A stretch of 64,000 nt of DNA from CAYSRC01 sp964446385 (lineage in GTDB: Bacteria > Bacillota > Clostridia > Oscillospirales > Ruminococcaceae): contig CAYUOH010000012.1 in the NCBI GenBank assembly GCA_964446385.1, forward strand, positions 1 through 64,000. Direction: 5' to 3'. The stretch's first letter is position 1; each line of letters opens with the position of its first letter. The notes beneath the pieces were generated by a model. It worked only from the letters and a program-made list of their open reading frames with translations, ran no database searches and had not been told where the DNA came from. Positions 44,183 through 54,266 of the stretch are shown here, piece after piece. A program made the position numbers and the translations under genes.

Positions 44183-45679
44183 TTATTCGGCCAAAAGCTC
44201 GATATCGTCTCCCGGATGGCTGGAAGGCCTAAAGCTGTTGAGCCATTTACCTGTGCGGTAACGCCAGACAATCAGAGAAGTACGCACAACCTGGTCGATG
44301 ATGATGGCATACCATGCGCCTTTGAGGCCGAGGCCCATATAATTTACAAACAGGATACCGAGGGCCGGGCGCAGAATCATGGCGGTCAGTATGGTGATGA
44401 ATGCGGTAAATTTAGTATCTCCGGCGCCGCGCAGAGAACCGGCCATAACAAACTGCGCACTCTGAAGCGGCTGTATAAAGGCGACCATCTGAAGCAGCAG
44501 GATTCCCATTGTAATCAGGCTATCCTCCTTGCTGTACAGCCTCAACAGAGGCTCTGCAAAGAAGAAGATGCCAATTCCGAGCGCAACAGCGCAGTATGTA
44601 GCGGCACTCTGAGAACGTTTGGAATAGAAATGAGCCATATCCTTGCGTTTTTTACCCAGTGACTGGGCAACAAGCGCGGTACTTGAGGTGGAGAAGGCCA
44701 TACCGACCATAAACGTGAGAGACTGGATGTTCATGCAGATCGTATGGCAGGCATATTCGACAACACCGAGAGAAGCGATGGTACGGTTGAATATGATAAT
44801 GCCGATACGCATGGCAATCTGTTCCACGGCGGCGGGAAGGCCGATCTTGAGAATATCTCCGATGGGTTCCTTTTCAAATTTGAAGGAGCCTTTCGGGAAC
44901 TCCAGGCGGATAAACTGGTTCTTGCGGCGGATACTCCACAGAGCGATGATAAGGGCGATAAACTGGCCTGCGACTGTAGCGATAGAGGCGCCGAGTACTT
45001 CCAGGCGAGGGAAGCCCCATTTACCGTAAATTAGCAGCCAGTTGAAGAAGATGTTCAAAATGTTGGCAATCGTGTTGTACATCATACCGGTTTTCGCGTC
45101 ACCGACACCGCGCTGGGCATTGCCTATGGCCGAACATATCGACATCGTAAAGATACCGGCCATCTGGACCTCAAGGTACTGGGTACCGGCTGCGATAACT
45201 TGCTCGGTCTGTCCGCTGGCGGCCATGAATACGACCATCGGACGGGAGAATAGATAACCGATACCTGCAAATACAACGGCCAGAATCGTGTTGATCATAA
45301 AAGCCTGACGCAGAATCTGGTTGGCCTTGTCGGGTCTGTTCATGCCGCGGTAGCGGCCTACCATGGCCATTGTACCGACGTTCATGGAAAGGAACGCAGT
45401 GGAAAGCAGAAATTTCGGTATGGCGGTAAGGCCTACGGCCGAGATAGCCCAGCTTCCGAGCTGCCCGACCATAACCTGGTCGACCATGGAGGCCAGCTGT
45501 ACCATCAGAAGCTCTACAAGCGCGGGCAGACAGAGAGCAAAAACATCCCCGTAAACAGCTTTGCTTGAAACGCCGGCGGGTAGCGTTTTACGGTTAATAT
45601 CTTCGCCGCGGTCGTCATCGCTGCCCATCGGCAGTAGATCGAGGACGGTAGTCCTCTTCTTTACTTTTATTTCGTTCAA
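44183..45679 (-). CDS. MATE-family efflux protein (2 of 3)
   Basis: 498 residues, twelve hydrophobic segments after a hydrophilic N-terminus of about 45 residues; family segments LVELLMVQLASMVDQVMVGQLG and GAGDTKFTAFI. The start is TTG at 45679 with AAGG 6 bases upstream; the first ATG (45628) has no ribosome-binding site. Confidence 0.9.
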   Translation of the reverse strand: MNEIKVKKRTTVLDLLPMGSDDDRGEDINRKTLPAGVSSKAVYGDVFALCLPALVELLMVQLASMVDQVMVGQLGSWAISAVGLTAIPKFLLSTAFLSMNVGTMAMVGRYRGMNRPDKANQILRQAFMINTILAVVFAGIGYLFSRPMVVFMAASGQTEQVIAAGTQYLEVQMAGIFTMSICSAIGNAQRGVGDAKTGMMYNTIANILNIFFNWLLIYGKWGFPRLEVLGASIATVAGQFIALIIALWSIRRKNQFIRLEFPKGSFKFEKEPIGDILKIGLPAAVEQIAMRIGIIIFNRTIASLGVVEYACHTICMNIQSLTFMVGMAFSTSSTALVAQSLGKKRKDMAHFYSKRSQSAATYCAVALGIGIFFFAEPLLRLYSKEDSLITMGILLLQMVAFIQPLQSAQFVMAGSLRGAGDTKFTAFITILTAMILRPALGILFVNYMGLGLKGAWYAIIIDQVVRTSLIVWRYRTGKWLNSFRPSSHPGDDIELLAE

Positions 45680-45827
45680 TTCAATCCTTCTTTCTGTTGA
45701 ATCTATCTATTTTTATAACCTAGTTATTATAATTACTATATAATCGTTTGTAAATAAACCGATTTAATAATTTACGTAATGCACTAAACTGAGAGAACGG
45801 AGATATATATTTTGTGAATAAACACAT

Positions 45828-45860
45828 AAACGGTCCGAAGCAGTCTCTTCGGACCGTTTA
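45828..45860 (-). terminator. Terminator of pyrR
   Basis: AAACGGTCCGAAG and CTTCGGACCGTTT form a perfect 13-base stem with a 6-base loop, 43 bases past the pyrR stop. The following T-tract is weak. Confidence 0.75.
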
Positions 45861-45902
45861 TGTACTGTTATATATCTTTAAAAATCACTTTTTCTGTCAA
45901 AA

Positions 45903-46442
45903 TCAGTCGCGGTACATCAGGTAGACGCCGGTTTCCTCATCGAACGGAGGAAGCATCACGCGTACAACTTCGGAATTACTTGTGGGAACGTTCTTGCCCA
46001 CATAATCAGGCTTTATGGGAAGCTCGCGGTGGCCGCGGTCTACCAGGATGGCAAGCTGAATGGTACGGGGACGTCCATGTGAAAAGATTGCCTCGATGGC
46101 GGCCCGGACGGTACGGCCTGTGTACAGTACGTCATCAACCAGAACCACGTTTTTGTCAACAATGTCGAAATCAAGCGACGACTCGTTGAGTACGGGTTGG
46201 TCGGCAAGGGTTGTAAGATCGTCGCGGTAAAAACTTATGTCTATGTCGTCGCAGGGAACGTCCACGCCCTCGATATCGCGGATGTTGTCGGAGATTATTC
46301 GGGCAAGTCCGGCGCCACGGCGGCGAATACCCACAATAACGACACCTTCTGTACCTTTGTTGTGCTCAATAATCTCGTGGGAAATACGCACAAGGGCACG
46401 GCGCACTTCCTTTTCTTCCATAAGGACAGCCTTCTGCTCCAT
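45903..46442 (-). CDS. pyrR: Pyrimidine attenuator/uracil phosphoribosyltransferase PyrR
   Basis: 179 residues from ATG 46442, the normal PyrR length, with GGGAAGGG upstream; a longer frame was rejected. PRPP-binding loop VVLVDDVLYTGRTVRAAIEAI and the PyrR-specific GIRRRGAGLA. It binds pyr mRNA leaders when UMP is high and causes termination. No pyr biosynthetic gene follows; it stands alone behind its own probable attenuator. Confidence 0.95.
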   Translation of the reverse strand: MEQKAVLMEEKEVRRALVRISHEIIEHNKGTEGVVIVGIRRRGAGLARIISDNIRDIEGVDVPCDDIDISFYRDDLTTLADQPVLNESSLDFDIVDKNVVLVDDVLYTGRTVRAAIEAIFSHGRPRTIQLAILVDRGHRELPIKPDYVGKNVPTSNSEVVRVMLPPFDEETGVYLMYRD

Positions 46443-46481
46443 TACAATACCCTTCCCGCGCAGGTTAAAAATTAAAGAGAA

Positions 46482-46527
46482 CCCGATCAAGCCGAAAAGC
46501 TATGACCGGGCCCTCTGGGTTGGCAGA
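46482..46527 (-). promoter_or_regulatory. Probable PyrR-dependent attenuator in the pyrR leader
   Basis: On the minus strand CCAACCCAGAGGGCCCGG (46507-46524) has the CCAGAG core of the PyrR-binding loop (consensus UCCAGAGAGGYU, imperfect match). It runs into CCCGGTCATAGC-loop-GCTTGATCGGG (46482-46510), a terminator-like hairpin followed by TTCTCTTTAATTTTT, about 40 bases before the ATG. The hairpin and the binding loop share the CCCGG strand, as in known pyr attenuators. Confidence 0.6.
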
Positions 46528-46775
46528 TTACGGGCATAATAAGAATCATATCTTTGCGGCATCTCTGTACCGAATTAAAGATTTTCAATATAGGTTATGG
46601 TATCACCCCGAAAGGTGAAAATCAACTGTATTTTGCTTTAAACATCATTTCACAAAACTAAATATACAGTAATTTATTCTTTTTGTGTTATTTATTTCAC
46701 TTTAATATTTGCGTGATATGTGTATAATAATATGCGAAATATTATATAATACTTTACTGCAAAGCGGTGATAATT

Positions 46776-48053
46776 ATGAAATACGAAGATGCACTGGAAT
46801 ACATTCACGGCATCTACTGGAAGAGTAAAAAATCCGGCTTGGACCGCATCAACGAGCTTCTTGACCTTCTGGGCCATCCCGAAAAGGATCTAAAGGTCGT
46901 TCACGTGTCCGGCACCAACGGCAAGGGAAGTACATGCGCCATTACCGAGGCCATTCTGCGCGAGGCGGGATACAAGACCGCCCTGTGCATCTCACCGTAC
47001 ATAAGCCGTTTTAACGAGCGTATGCAGATCAACGGTGTTCCCATTCCCGACGACACGCTCTGTGAGGTTACCGAATACGTTAAGTCCTATGCAGATAAAA
47101 TGGAGAACCAACCCACCGAGTTCGAGCTTGTATGTGCCATAACGATGGAGTATTTCAAGCGCGAAAACCCCGACTATGCCGTTATTGAGGTCGGTATGGG
47201 CGGGCGGATTGATGCCACCAACGTCTTCAAAAAACCTCTGGTTACCGCCATCACGGCCATCGGCCTTGATCACACGCAGTATCTTGGAGACACACCCGAA
47301 AAAATTGCAATAGAAAAATGCGGAATCGTCAAGCAGGGCTGCCCGGTGGTGTGCTACGGCACACCAGAAAGCATCAAGCCCGGCGTGAACGAATACTGCT
47401 CTGCGCTGGACGCACCGGTCACATACAACGATTTCTCCGACCTGAAGATCTTGGAAAATAATTTCCGCGGCCAGCGTTTCGCTTACCATGGAAATGAATA
47501 TTTCATATCGCTGCTCGGCGAGCATCAGTGCGAAAACGCGATAACGGTTCTGAATATCATTGAAGCTCTGCGCGCCCAGGATGTAAACATTCCCGACGGG
47601 GCAGTCTCCCGCGGCTTTGCAAACGTCAAATGGCCGGGCCGCTTCGAGTACTTCCCCACTTCTCCTGTATCGGTAGTGGACGGTGCCCACAACCCTCACG
47701 GTGTGCATTCTGCAGTTACAGCGGCGCACGATTATTTCAAGGATATGCCTATAACCCTCGTCATAGGCGTTCTTGTCGACAAGGATTTCCGGGGAATGAT
47801 TGAAGAGCTTAACACAATAGCGGCCCGCTATGTCATAACCTCGCCGCCAAACCCAAGGGCTCTTGCGGCAGATGAGCTTGCAAATCAGTTCAGGCAGTTC
47901 GGCAAACCCGTAGAAGTCGTGGAGAATCCCGCAGACGCGGCTCTTTACGCTCTTGAGACTACACCGGGCGACGGTGCGGTTCTGTGCCTCGGCTCGCTTT
48001 ATATGGTGGGTGACATCCGCGATGCACTGAGCAAGGCATCACAGGAGAATTAA
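46776..48053 (+). CDS. folC: Bifunctional folylpolyglutamate/dihydrofolate synthase
   Basis: 425 residues from ATG 46776. P-loop VSGTNGKGST, DHTQYLGDTPEKIA (Mur-ligase-type) and VVDGAHNPHG. It adds glutamate to folates and may also make dihydrofolate. A TATAAT (46723-46728) lies about 48 bases upstream. It stands alone between a divergent pyrR and a terminator. Confidence 0.95.
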   Translation: MKYEDALEYIHGIYWKSKKSGLDRINELLDLLGHPEKDLKVVHVSGTNGKGSTCAITEAILREAGYKTALCISPYISRFNERMQINGVPIPDDTLCEVTEYVKSYADKMENQPTEFELVCAITMEYFKRENPDYAVIEVGMGGRIDATNVFKKPLVTAITAIGLDHTQYLGDTPEKIAIEKCGIVKQGCPVVCYGTPESIKPGVNEYCSALDAPVTYNDFSDLKILENNFRGQRFAYHGNEYFISLLGEHQCENAITVLNIIEALRAQDVNIPDGAVSRGFANVKWPGRFEYFPTSPVSVVDGAHNPHGVHSAVTAAHDYFKDMPITLVIGVLVDKDFRGMIEELNTIAARYVITSPPNPRALAADELANQFRQFGKPVEVVENPADAALYALETTPGDGAVLCLGSLYMVGDIRDALSKASQEN

Positions 48054-48071
48054 TCTAATAAAAAACAATAA

Positions 48072-48138
48072 AAGGCCTTCCGAAAAGGAAGGCCTTATTA
48101 TTTTGCCGAAAAAGGAAAGCCTTCCCAAAAGGGAAGGC
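48072..48138. terminator. Two tandem hairpin terminators
   Basis: AAGGCCTTCC/GGAAGGCCTT (48072-48096) followed by TTATTATTTTG ends folC. AGCCTTCCC/GGGAAGGC (48118-48138) with a T-rich run on the minus strand ends the convergent lipoprotein gene. The two hairpins share the CCTTCC...GGAAGG core and may be a local duplication. Confidence 0.85.
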
Positions 48139-48140
48139 CG

Positions 48141-49142
48141 TCAATCAACATATGAAGCCTCGTAGATGTGGACTCCGTCAGCGTCCTTGAAGAGGTTTAG
48201 TGTATAATCGTTAAGTTCGGCTTCGGAGAAGTCGGCCTGTGAAAGCACCTCATCGTAGGCGTCCGCCATATCCATGTCGTAAAGCATTTCAATGTCGGCC
48301 TCCGTGTAGCCCGCGATCTCGTAGCCGTCGTAGACTTCGCCGTCCCAGGGATAGGCGCAGATGCGTTTAAATGTCACGTCGGCTGTGGGTCCGTCAAGAG
48401 TGATGTCGGTTACCGACGAAAGCATAAAGGTTATGTCTCCGATTCCTGTGTGGTAAAGGATGTACCCCGTACCGGTGACATAGTATGCAATATATTCTTC
48501 GCCGCCTTCAATTTCGTCTTCCCATTCCGTAACATCGACGCGGCCGGTACCGTAGAGACAGTCGAGATAAGGCTGAAGGTCTGCAAGCCTGATATACTCG
48601 TATAAGGTATCCCCCATGTCCCCGGCATCAAGTATAATCGCGTCCTCAGCAGTGCAGAGACCGGCGGCGACCATTCCGTCGTAGCCGTTGCTGAATTCGG
48701 TGTAACCGTTGTCAATGAAGCTGCTGGGGGCACTGTTCTGTCCGCTTATCCCCCGGCAGACCATAAGCAGGCCGGCCATCGCAGGATAGCTGGTGTAGAC
48801 AGTGGAAAGATTGTCGCTTTCTATTTCGTATCTTTTAAGTAAAATGCTGTCGCAGAATGCGCTTCTCATGGCTCCGAAAACCAGGTCGAAATACTCCGAC
48901 ACGTCGTCGTTATCCATAACGTAAATCTGTTCCGTATTATCAGGTTCGTCTTCTTCAGGGACGGGATCGTCGACAGGCTCGGGTTCGTCTTCCTTTCCGA
49001 AGATGTCTTTTGCCTTTTCCTTGATGGAGCCGATGATATCGGGTGTGTCCTCATCTTTTTCTATTGTGATTTTAAGACCGCAGCCGGCCATTGAAAGGGT
49101 CAGCAGCGTGGCAACAAGCAGTACAGACAGAAATTTTTTCAT
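48141..49142 (-). CDS. Lipoprotein, unknown function
   Basis: 333 residues. Signal peptide with lipobox MAGC (residues 19-22), a highly acidic linker (about 50-75, rich in D, E and P), then a globular part of about 250 residues with many Tyr and Asp and no motif I know. It is monocistronic. Confidence 0.75.
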   Translation of the reverse strand: MKKFLSVLLVATLLTLSMAGCGLKITIEKDEDTPDIIGSIKEKAKDIFGKEDEPEPVDDPVPEEDEPDNTEQIYVMDNDDVSEYFDLVFGAMRSAFCDSILLKRYEIESDNLSTVYTSYPAMAGLLMVCRGISGQNSAPSSFIDNGYTEFSNGYDGMVAAGLCTAEDAIILDAGDMGDTLYEYIRLADLQPYLDCLYGTGRVDVTEWEDEIEGGEEYIAYYVTGTGYILYHTGIGDITFMLSSVTDITLDGPTADVTFKRICAYPWDGEVYDGYEIAGYTEADIEMLYDMDMADAYDEVLSQADFSEAELNDYTLNLFKDADGVHIYEASYVD

Positions 49143-49186
49143 TTGAAAAACCTCCGTACAGGTGTATGGTTGTCGGATAGAAACGG

Positions 49187-50206
49187 TTAATTCTTAGCGG
49201 GGCCGGTGCTTTCGCGGACCAGAAGATCGGCAAGGATCTCAATCCTTACCTTCTCGCGTGAGGAGCCTGTAATGATATCGTTAAGACGCATAACTGCCAA
49301 GGCGCCCATACGCTTTTTCGGGACATCGACGGTCGTCAGAGCGGGCGTGCAGGCATTGCCGACCGGAAGATTGTCGTAACCTACAACAGATACATCTCCG
49401 GGGATATTATATCCGCGGGAGGTTAAGGCCTTCATTACGGAAATTGCCGTGAAATCGGTGGCACAGACTATGGCGGTGGGCATGTTGCCGGAGGCAATCA
49501 TCCTGTCTACGATTTCGGGTGTTGCCCCGTCAAGTCTGTTATAATTGATTATAAAAATATTATCGCAGCTCTTGAAGGAGTCCTCGTGACGGCGAACGGC
49601 GTGCCAGTATGCACTGCGGCGCTCGGCGCTGTTGGAATTCTCGCTTGCACCTCCGACGAAGGCAATATTGCGGTGACCCAGCTCATACAGGTGATCCACA
49701 ACCTTAACAATACCGTTTCTGTTGCTGGCGGTTACGCAGTCGAGACCGCAGTAATCCGCGGGTTTGTCCAGTATGACAACTGGGATTTTGTTATTTTTGA
49801 CGAAAATTTCGGGTATGCCTTCACAAACACTTGCCATAAGGATTATGCCGCGGCAATTCTCATCCGCGAAATCCTCCAGATTTTTGGCGTTTAGATCTTC
49901 CTCTTTGATATAACAGATCTGCAGATTGTAGTTCATTGAACGGGACTGCACCGAAACACCCTCAACAAGGCGGTCAATAAATGAATTACAGTCTAACCCT
50001 GTCTGAATGTCCTGGGTTATAATCAGTAGACGTATATTTCCGCCGGCAGTTGACTTGCGGGGTGTGTGGTAGTAACCCATCTCTCGGGCTGTGTTGAGAA
50101 TAAGGGCGCGGGTCTCGTCGCTTATACCCGGGCGGTTGTTCATTGCGATAGAGACGGCAGATGTAGAAAGTCCAAGCTTTGCGGCTATTTCTTTTGCAGA
50201 CGGCAT
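49187..50206 (-). CDS. LacI-family transcriptional regulator
   Basis: 339 residues. N-terminal HTH SAKEIAAKLGLSTSAVSIAMNNRPGISDETR and the hinge, then a periplasmic-binding-protein-like sugar domain (about 60-335). The target and effector are unknown; no transporter or glycosidase gene is adjacent, though a GH5-like gene lies 5 kb away. Confidence 0.92.
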   Translation of the reverse strand: MPSAKEIAAKLGLSTSAVSIAMNNRPGISDETRALILNTAREMGYYHTPRKSTAGGNIRLLIITQDIQTGLDCNSFIDRLVEGVSVQSRSMNYNLQICYIKEEDLNAKNLEDFADENCRGIILMASVCEGIPEIFVKNNKIPVVILDKPADYCGLDCVTASNRNGIVKVVDHLYELGHRNIAFVGGASENSNSAERRSAYWHAVRRHEDSFKSCDNIFIINYNRLDGATPEIVDRMIASGNMPTAIVCATDFTAISVMKALTSRGYNIPGDVSVVGYDNLPVGNACTPALTTVDVPKKRMGALAVMRLNDIITGSSREKVRIEILADLLVRESTGPAKN

Positions 50207-50335
50207 ATTATACCCTCGCTTTAAGTCTAGATATATGAATTATAGCATTGTCAAGTATACAATTCAACTAAATTTAGTAAGAAGTTGCTAATAAATTGGC
50301 AGTATCCTACCGGTATAAATTTTTCTGAAAATAAT

Positions 50336-50364
50336 AAGCCTCCCTTTATCCAAGGGAGGCTTTT
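50336..50364 (-). terminator. Terminator of MATE gene 3
   Basis: AAGCCTCCCTT and AAGGGAGGCTT form a perfect 11-base stem with a 5-base loop; A- and T-rich on both sides. Confidence 0.85.
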
Positions 50365-50381
50365 CAGGTATATTAATTCTG

Positions 50382-51827
50382 TTATTCGGAGAACATTGTT
50401 TCTTCGGCAACCTTGGCTGATTCCTCAACCTCGGCAGCATCGATTTCTTCAAGGGGATGCTCCTTCTCAAGCCTTGTAAGCTCGCGGAGGATATTGATAA
50501 GAAGAGGAATGGCGATCATAATCGAAAGAACATCAGCGGCTGCCTGCGCGCTGCATAGGCCGTATTTCCCCCAAATTGTGCTCATGATCAACAGACAGGG
50601 AATCAGGCAGATAACCGAACGGGAAAGGCTCATGATGGTAGCGCTCAACGCGCGGCCGATGGCCTGGAACAGACCGTTAATGACAACGCTCCAGACGTGG
50701 GCAAGTAGCGTAAGGCACTGGAGACGGATCATAAACTTGCCAAGCTCGAGAATCTCTGTATCGGACTTGGTGAAAATGCCGATGATGGGTCCTGCAAAAA
50801 TGAATATCGCGGTACCGCATACCAGGCAAACAATGGCGCCCAGAAGAGACGTGCTCCAGAAGGCCTTCTTGATGCGCCCGTAACGTTTGGCGCCCCAACA
50901 GTATCCGGCTATTGGCTGGAAGCCCTGGCCGAAGCCGATAACCATACTGCCGACGAACATCATGATACGTACGCTTACGCTGCAGGCGGCAAGGACGGAA
51001 TCACCGAAGCCGGCAGCCAGATTATTGGTGACAACACTGCTTACGCTCATAAGGGCGGCGCGAAGGAAGTTGGGGATTCCCATGCGGGCGACTTCCTTGT
51101 AAATACCCCAAGTCGGGGTGTTGTACTTGAAGGCGATCTTTACCATCGTCTTTTTAGCGATAAACGGATAAAGCAGAACGGCAAAGCTTATAACCTTGGA
51201 AATGGCTGTAGCCGCGGCGGCGCCGGCAACGCCCCATCCGAATTGGAAGATGAAGATGGGGTCAAGGGCAAGGTTCACAAAACAGCCGGAAAGCATACCG
51301 ACCATACTGCGGGTAGTGCTGCCCTCAGCACGGAGGACCTGGGAGAAGACATTCTCACCGGCCGTAAAGGGAGCGGCAAACAGTATGTATTGGGCATACT
51401 GCATGGCGTACACTCTGCTTGTTTCCGTGGCGCCCAGAAGATTGACAAGAGGTCCTTTAAAAATATACGCGAATACGGCGCAAACTGTGATGACACCGAT
51501 GGATGTAATAGCGGTGGTGGAGGCAACCTTGTGCGCCTCATTATTTTTTTTCGCGCCCAGCAGGCGGGAAATATAGCTGCTGGCACCCATGCCGAAGCCC
51601 ATTGCGATGGCACGGATAAAGAACATCAGACTGCTGTTGACGCCGACAGCGGCAGTGGCGGCGGTACCAAGAGTACTTACGAAGTAGGTATCGGCCAGAT
51701 TGTAGAACGCGTCGATTAACATGGAAATAACCATGGGGAGAGCAATCATCGGAATCACCTTCATAACAGGTGCTTCCAACATCAGCTTTCTCCTGTCCTC
51801 CGGGCTCACACCCAGTTTTGAAGCCAT
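50382..51827 (-). CDS. MATE-family efflux protein (3 of 3)
   Basis: 481 residues, twelve hydrophobic segments; MVISMLIDAFYNLADTYFVSTLG marks the NorM/DinF-like group with an acidic cytoplasmic C-terminal tail of about 30 residues. The substrate is unknown. Confidence 0.9.
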   Translation of the reverse strand: MASKLGVSPEDRRKLMLEAPVMKVIPMIALPMVISMLIDAFYNLADTYFVSTLGTAATAAVGVNSSLMFFIRAIAMGFGMGASSYISRLLGAKKNNEAHKVASTTAITSIGVITVCAVFAYIFKGPLVNLLGATETSRVYAMQYAQYILFAAPFTAGENVFSQVLRAEGSTTRSMVGMLSGCFVNLALDPIFIFQFGWGVAGAAAATAISKVISFAVLLYPFIAKKTMVKIAFKYNTPTWGIYKEVARMGIPNFLRAALMSVSSVVTNNLAAGFGDSVLAACSVSVRIMMFVGSMVIGFGQGFQPIAGYCWGAKRYGRIKKAFWSTSLLGAIVCLVCGTAIFIFAGPIIGIFTKSDTEILELGKFMIRLQCLTLLAHVWSVVINGLFQAIGRALSATIMSLSRSVICLIPCLLIMSTIWGKYGLCSAQAAADVLSIMIAIPLLINILRELTRLEKEHPLEEIDAAEVEESAKVAEETMFSE

Positions 51828-51869
51828 AATAATTTCTACCTTTCTTTTACAATTCTTTCACAATTTAAA

Positions 51870-51900
51870 GGCAACAGCGCTGATATATAACGCTGTTGCC
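51870..51900 (-). terminator. Hairpin after the Ig-like surface protein gene
   Basis: GGCAACAGCG and CGCTGTTGCC form a perfect 10-base stem with an 11-base loop, between the surface-protein stop and the next leftward gene's start. For the leftward transcript it lies upstream of the MATE gene; the orientation means it can end the surface-protein message, with TTTAAATTG following. Confidence 0.65.
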
Positions 51901-51966
51901 AACATATCTTACAGCGGCAATTATATAATCAGAGTTATACAATGTCAATAATCGGGTTGTACTCAT

Positions 51967-54078
51967 TTAGCCGGTGATTGAGATGCTGAGGACCTGTCCG
52001 CCCGGGCTCTTGTAGTTGATGATTCCGGGCATGGTCTCGTTGGTTTGGTCGCCCTGAACCAGGAAGCTGCGGTCTTTGCCGTCTCCCTCGAAAGCTGCGG
52101 CTTCGACGTGGTTCATATAATCGACCTCACAGCCCGCGATATTGCACTTCACCTCAATTTGGCAGTCTGCAGCCGCACCTGTGCATACTATTCGCGGATC
52201 ATCACCCAGATCGGATTTCCTGAAGCTTCCGGTGGGATGTTGACAGCCGTCGCTTATGACCTCAAGTGCAATCTCGGGCTCTACGGTAATATTTACCGTG
52301 TTGCTTGTGTAGCCGTTGTATGTGAAGTATACGGGAACCTCTGTCGATCCTGTATACCGGTTGGGGATCATGGCTGTGTTTCCGGACTTCTTCATACCGA
52401 CCGGGATGCAGTATGCCGATACGTCGCTTACGTTGCCGTTGGGCATGCCGGCGGTGTAGGCGGTGAATTTCACCTTTCCGCCGTAATCGATCGGGTTACC
52501 GTTTATGCCGTACTTTGGTAGACCGTCCACGCTGAGGATCCCTCCGTTTACGTACACCCTAAGCGTCACGGTCGTGCTTCCGGCCTCGTTCCTGCATGTG
52601 GCAGTGATATTGGCATAGTCGTCGGGGCTGAGGCTCGGCCCGGTACTCATTACGATGCCGTAAGCGTTTACGGTGGCAACGTTCGGATTGCTGCTGGCCC
52701 AGGTGACGGTGTATCCCGTGCCGCGGTCGGGCAGGAATACGAGATGGCTTGCGGCGTCATAATTCTCACCGTTGTTGATCTGACCGTATGTCACATCAAA
52801 ATAGATATTCGCCGCGCTCTTTATAACGGTTACGCTGCAGGCTGCGGTTTTGCCGTTGTCAGTCGCAGCCACCACGGCGGCTTTGCCGGCCTTCAGCGCA
52901 GTTACGGAACCGTTTTCGTCGACCTTAAGGATGCTTGAGTCGGTTACAGACCATTTTACCTTCTGTTCGGCGTTGTCCGGCGATACCTTAAAGGTAAGTT
53001 TCTTCCAATTGACGTTTGTGTTGAGAAGGTCCAGGACGATGCTGTCGTGGCTCAGCTTTACACCGGTAGCGGCGGCCGCCTTGACGGTAACCTTGCTCTC
53101 GGCCTTTATGCCGTTGTAGGTCTCGGCTGTGATGACGACCGTTCCTTCCTTCACACCGATAACCTTACCATCTTCATCGACGGTCGCTATCTTTTTATCG
53201 GCGCTGGTCCACTTGACCTCTTTGTTGATAACATTCTCAGGCCTGACCTCGGCGGTAAGTGTGATACGGCCCCCCTCCGTTTCCTTGCTGAGGATAACCT
53301 GGGCGGGGGCGGGATATACGATGAAAACAAGAGAATCGACTTGACCTGATGTGCTCACTTTTACGTCGGTTATACCTTCGCTGACGGCGGAAATCCTGCC
53401 GAATTCGTCGACCTTCAGCACGCCGGGGTTGCTGCTCTCGAAGGTTGGGATCTCGGTGGTGTTGTCAGGTATAAGCTTGCAGACAATCTTGTTTGTCTCG
53501 CCGACGGTAAGCTTATTAACCTCACAGTTTACGCTCATGGACGTAGCGGCGACGAACTTTTTATACGCGGCCGTAAGATGAAGGTCGCTTGTGACAGGAG
53601 TATCAAACTCGTACTCGCCGCTGCCGTTCATCCAGGCGACAAAAGACATATTTTCCTTCTCGGGAACTTTGACGTCGTCGCTGACAAGCTCGAACTCCTG
53701 AACGACACGCTCCTCCAAAAGTATATCTTCGATATAGAAGTTAACGGAATAAACTTTTACATATTTCGGAGAGATGACGGTCCTGCCTTTTATCGGGGCA
53801 TTGAAATCAAACGGCTCGCCGTCAGCGCCTACCCAGCAGTCGAATGCGTAGCCCTCGGGCGGGGCAGGTACATTTAAGGGCTCAACAACACGGTCGCTCT
53901 TTTTTACCTTCTCTGTGCTGATAACGGTACCGTCAATGTCTTTGAACGTTACGGAGGACTTGCCAAAAACAGCAACCACAATTACCAGCGCTATTACGAT
54001 CAGAAGGGCAGCGGTACCGATAACAACTGTCGGATATTTTTTACCCATAGCAGAGATATCTATCTTGATTCCAGCCAT
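51967..54078 (-). CDS. Membrane-anchored Ig-like (Big2) repeat protein
   Basis: 703 residues. A short cytoplasmic N-terminus, one transmembrane helix (about 18-41), two InlB B-repeat-like units (about 50-170), then three to four bacterial Ig-like group 2 domains (about 175-480; repeats of VDEDGKVIGVKEGTVVITA type) and a C-terminal part with beta-rich repeats. It is N-terminally anchored and exposed, probably adhesive or structural. There is no LPXTG motif. Confidence 0.85.
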   Translation of the reverse strand: MAGIKIDISAMGKKYPTVVIGTAALLIVIALVIVVAVFGKSSVTFKDIDGTVISTEKVKKSDRVVEPLNVPAPPEGYAFDCWVGADGEPFDFNAPIKGRTVISPKYVKVYSVNFYIEDILLEERVVQEFELVSDDVKVPEKENMSFVAWMNGSGEYEFDTPVTSDLHLTAAYKKFVAATSMSVNCEVNKLTVGETNKIVCKLIPDNTTEIPTFESSNPGVLKVDEFGRISAVSEGITDVKVSTSGQVDSLVFIVYPAPAQVILSKETEGGRITLTAEVRPENVINKEVKWTSADKKIATVDEDGKVIGVKEGTVVITAETYNGIKAESKVTVKAAAATGVKLSHDSIVLDLLNTNVNWKKLTFKVSPDNAEQKVKWSVTDSSILKVDENGSVTALKAGKAAVVAATDNGKTAACSVTVIKSAANIYFDVTYGQINNGENYDAASHLVFLPDRGTGYTVTWASSNPNVATVNAYGIVMSTGPSLSPDDYANITATCRNEAGSTTVTLRVYVNGGILSVDGLPKYGINGNPIDYGGKVKFTAYTAGMPNGNVSDVSAYCIPVGMKKSGNTAMIPNRYTGSTEVPVYFTYNGYTSNTVNITVEPEIALEVISDGCQHPTGSFRKSDLGDDPRIVCTGAAADCQIEVKCNIAGCEVDYMNHVEAAAFEGDGKDRSFLVQGDQTNETMPGIINYKSPGGQVLSISITG

Positions 54079-54266
54079 CTGTGCACTCCTTGGTCTAATA
54101 AATGAACAATCATTTAATACAAATATATATCAAAACGGCAGGCCTTATCAAGCGGGATATTTTAATTGCCCCGGGCGCCGAAAGGTTATATGATAATAGA
54201 AGCGAAAACCGGAACCGGCGCCGGTGGATAATACAGCCGGTATAACGGATATTAGGAGCAAATGAT

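Noticed and set aside
46992..47729. 245-codon minus-strand open frame inside folC
   Set aside because: Shadow of a certain folC gene.
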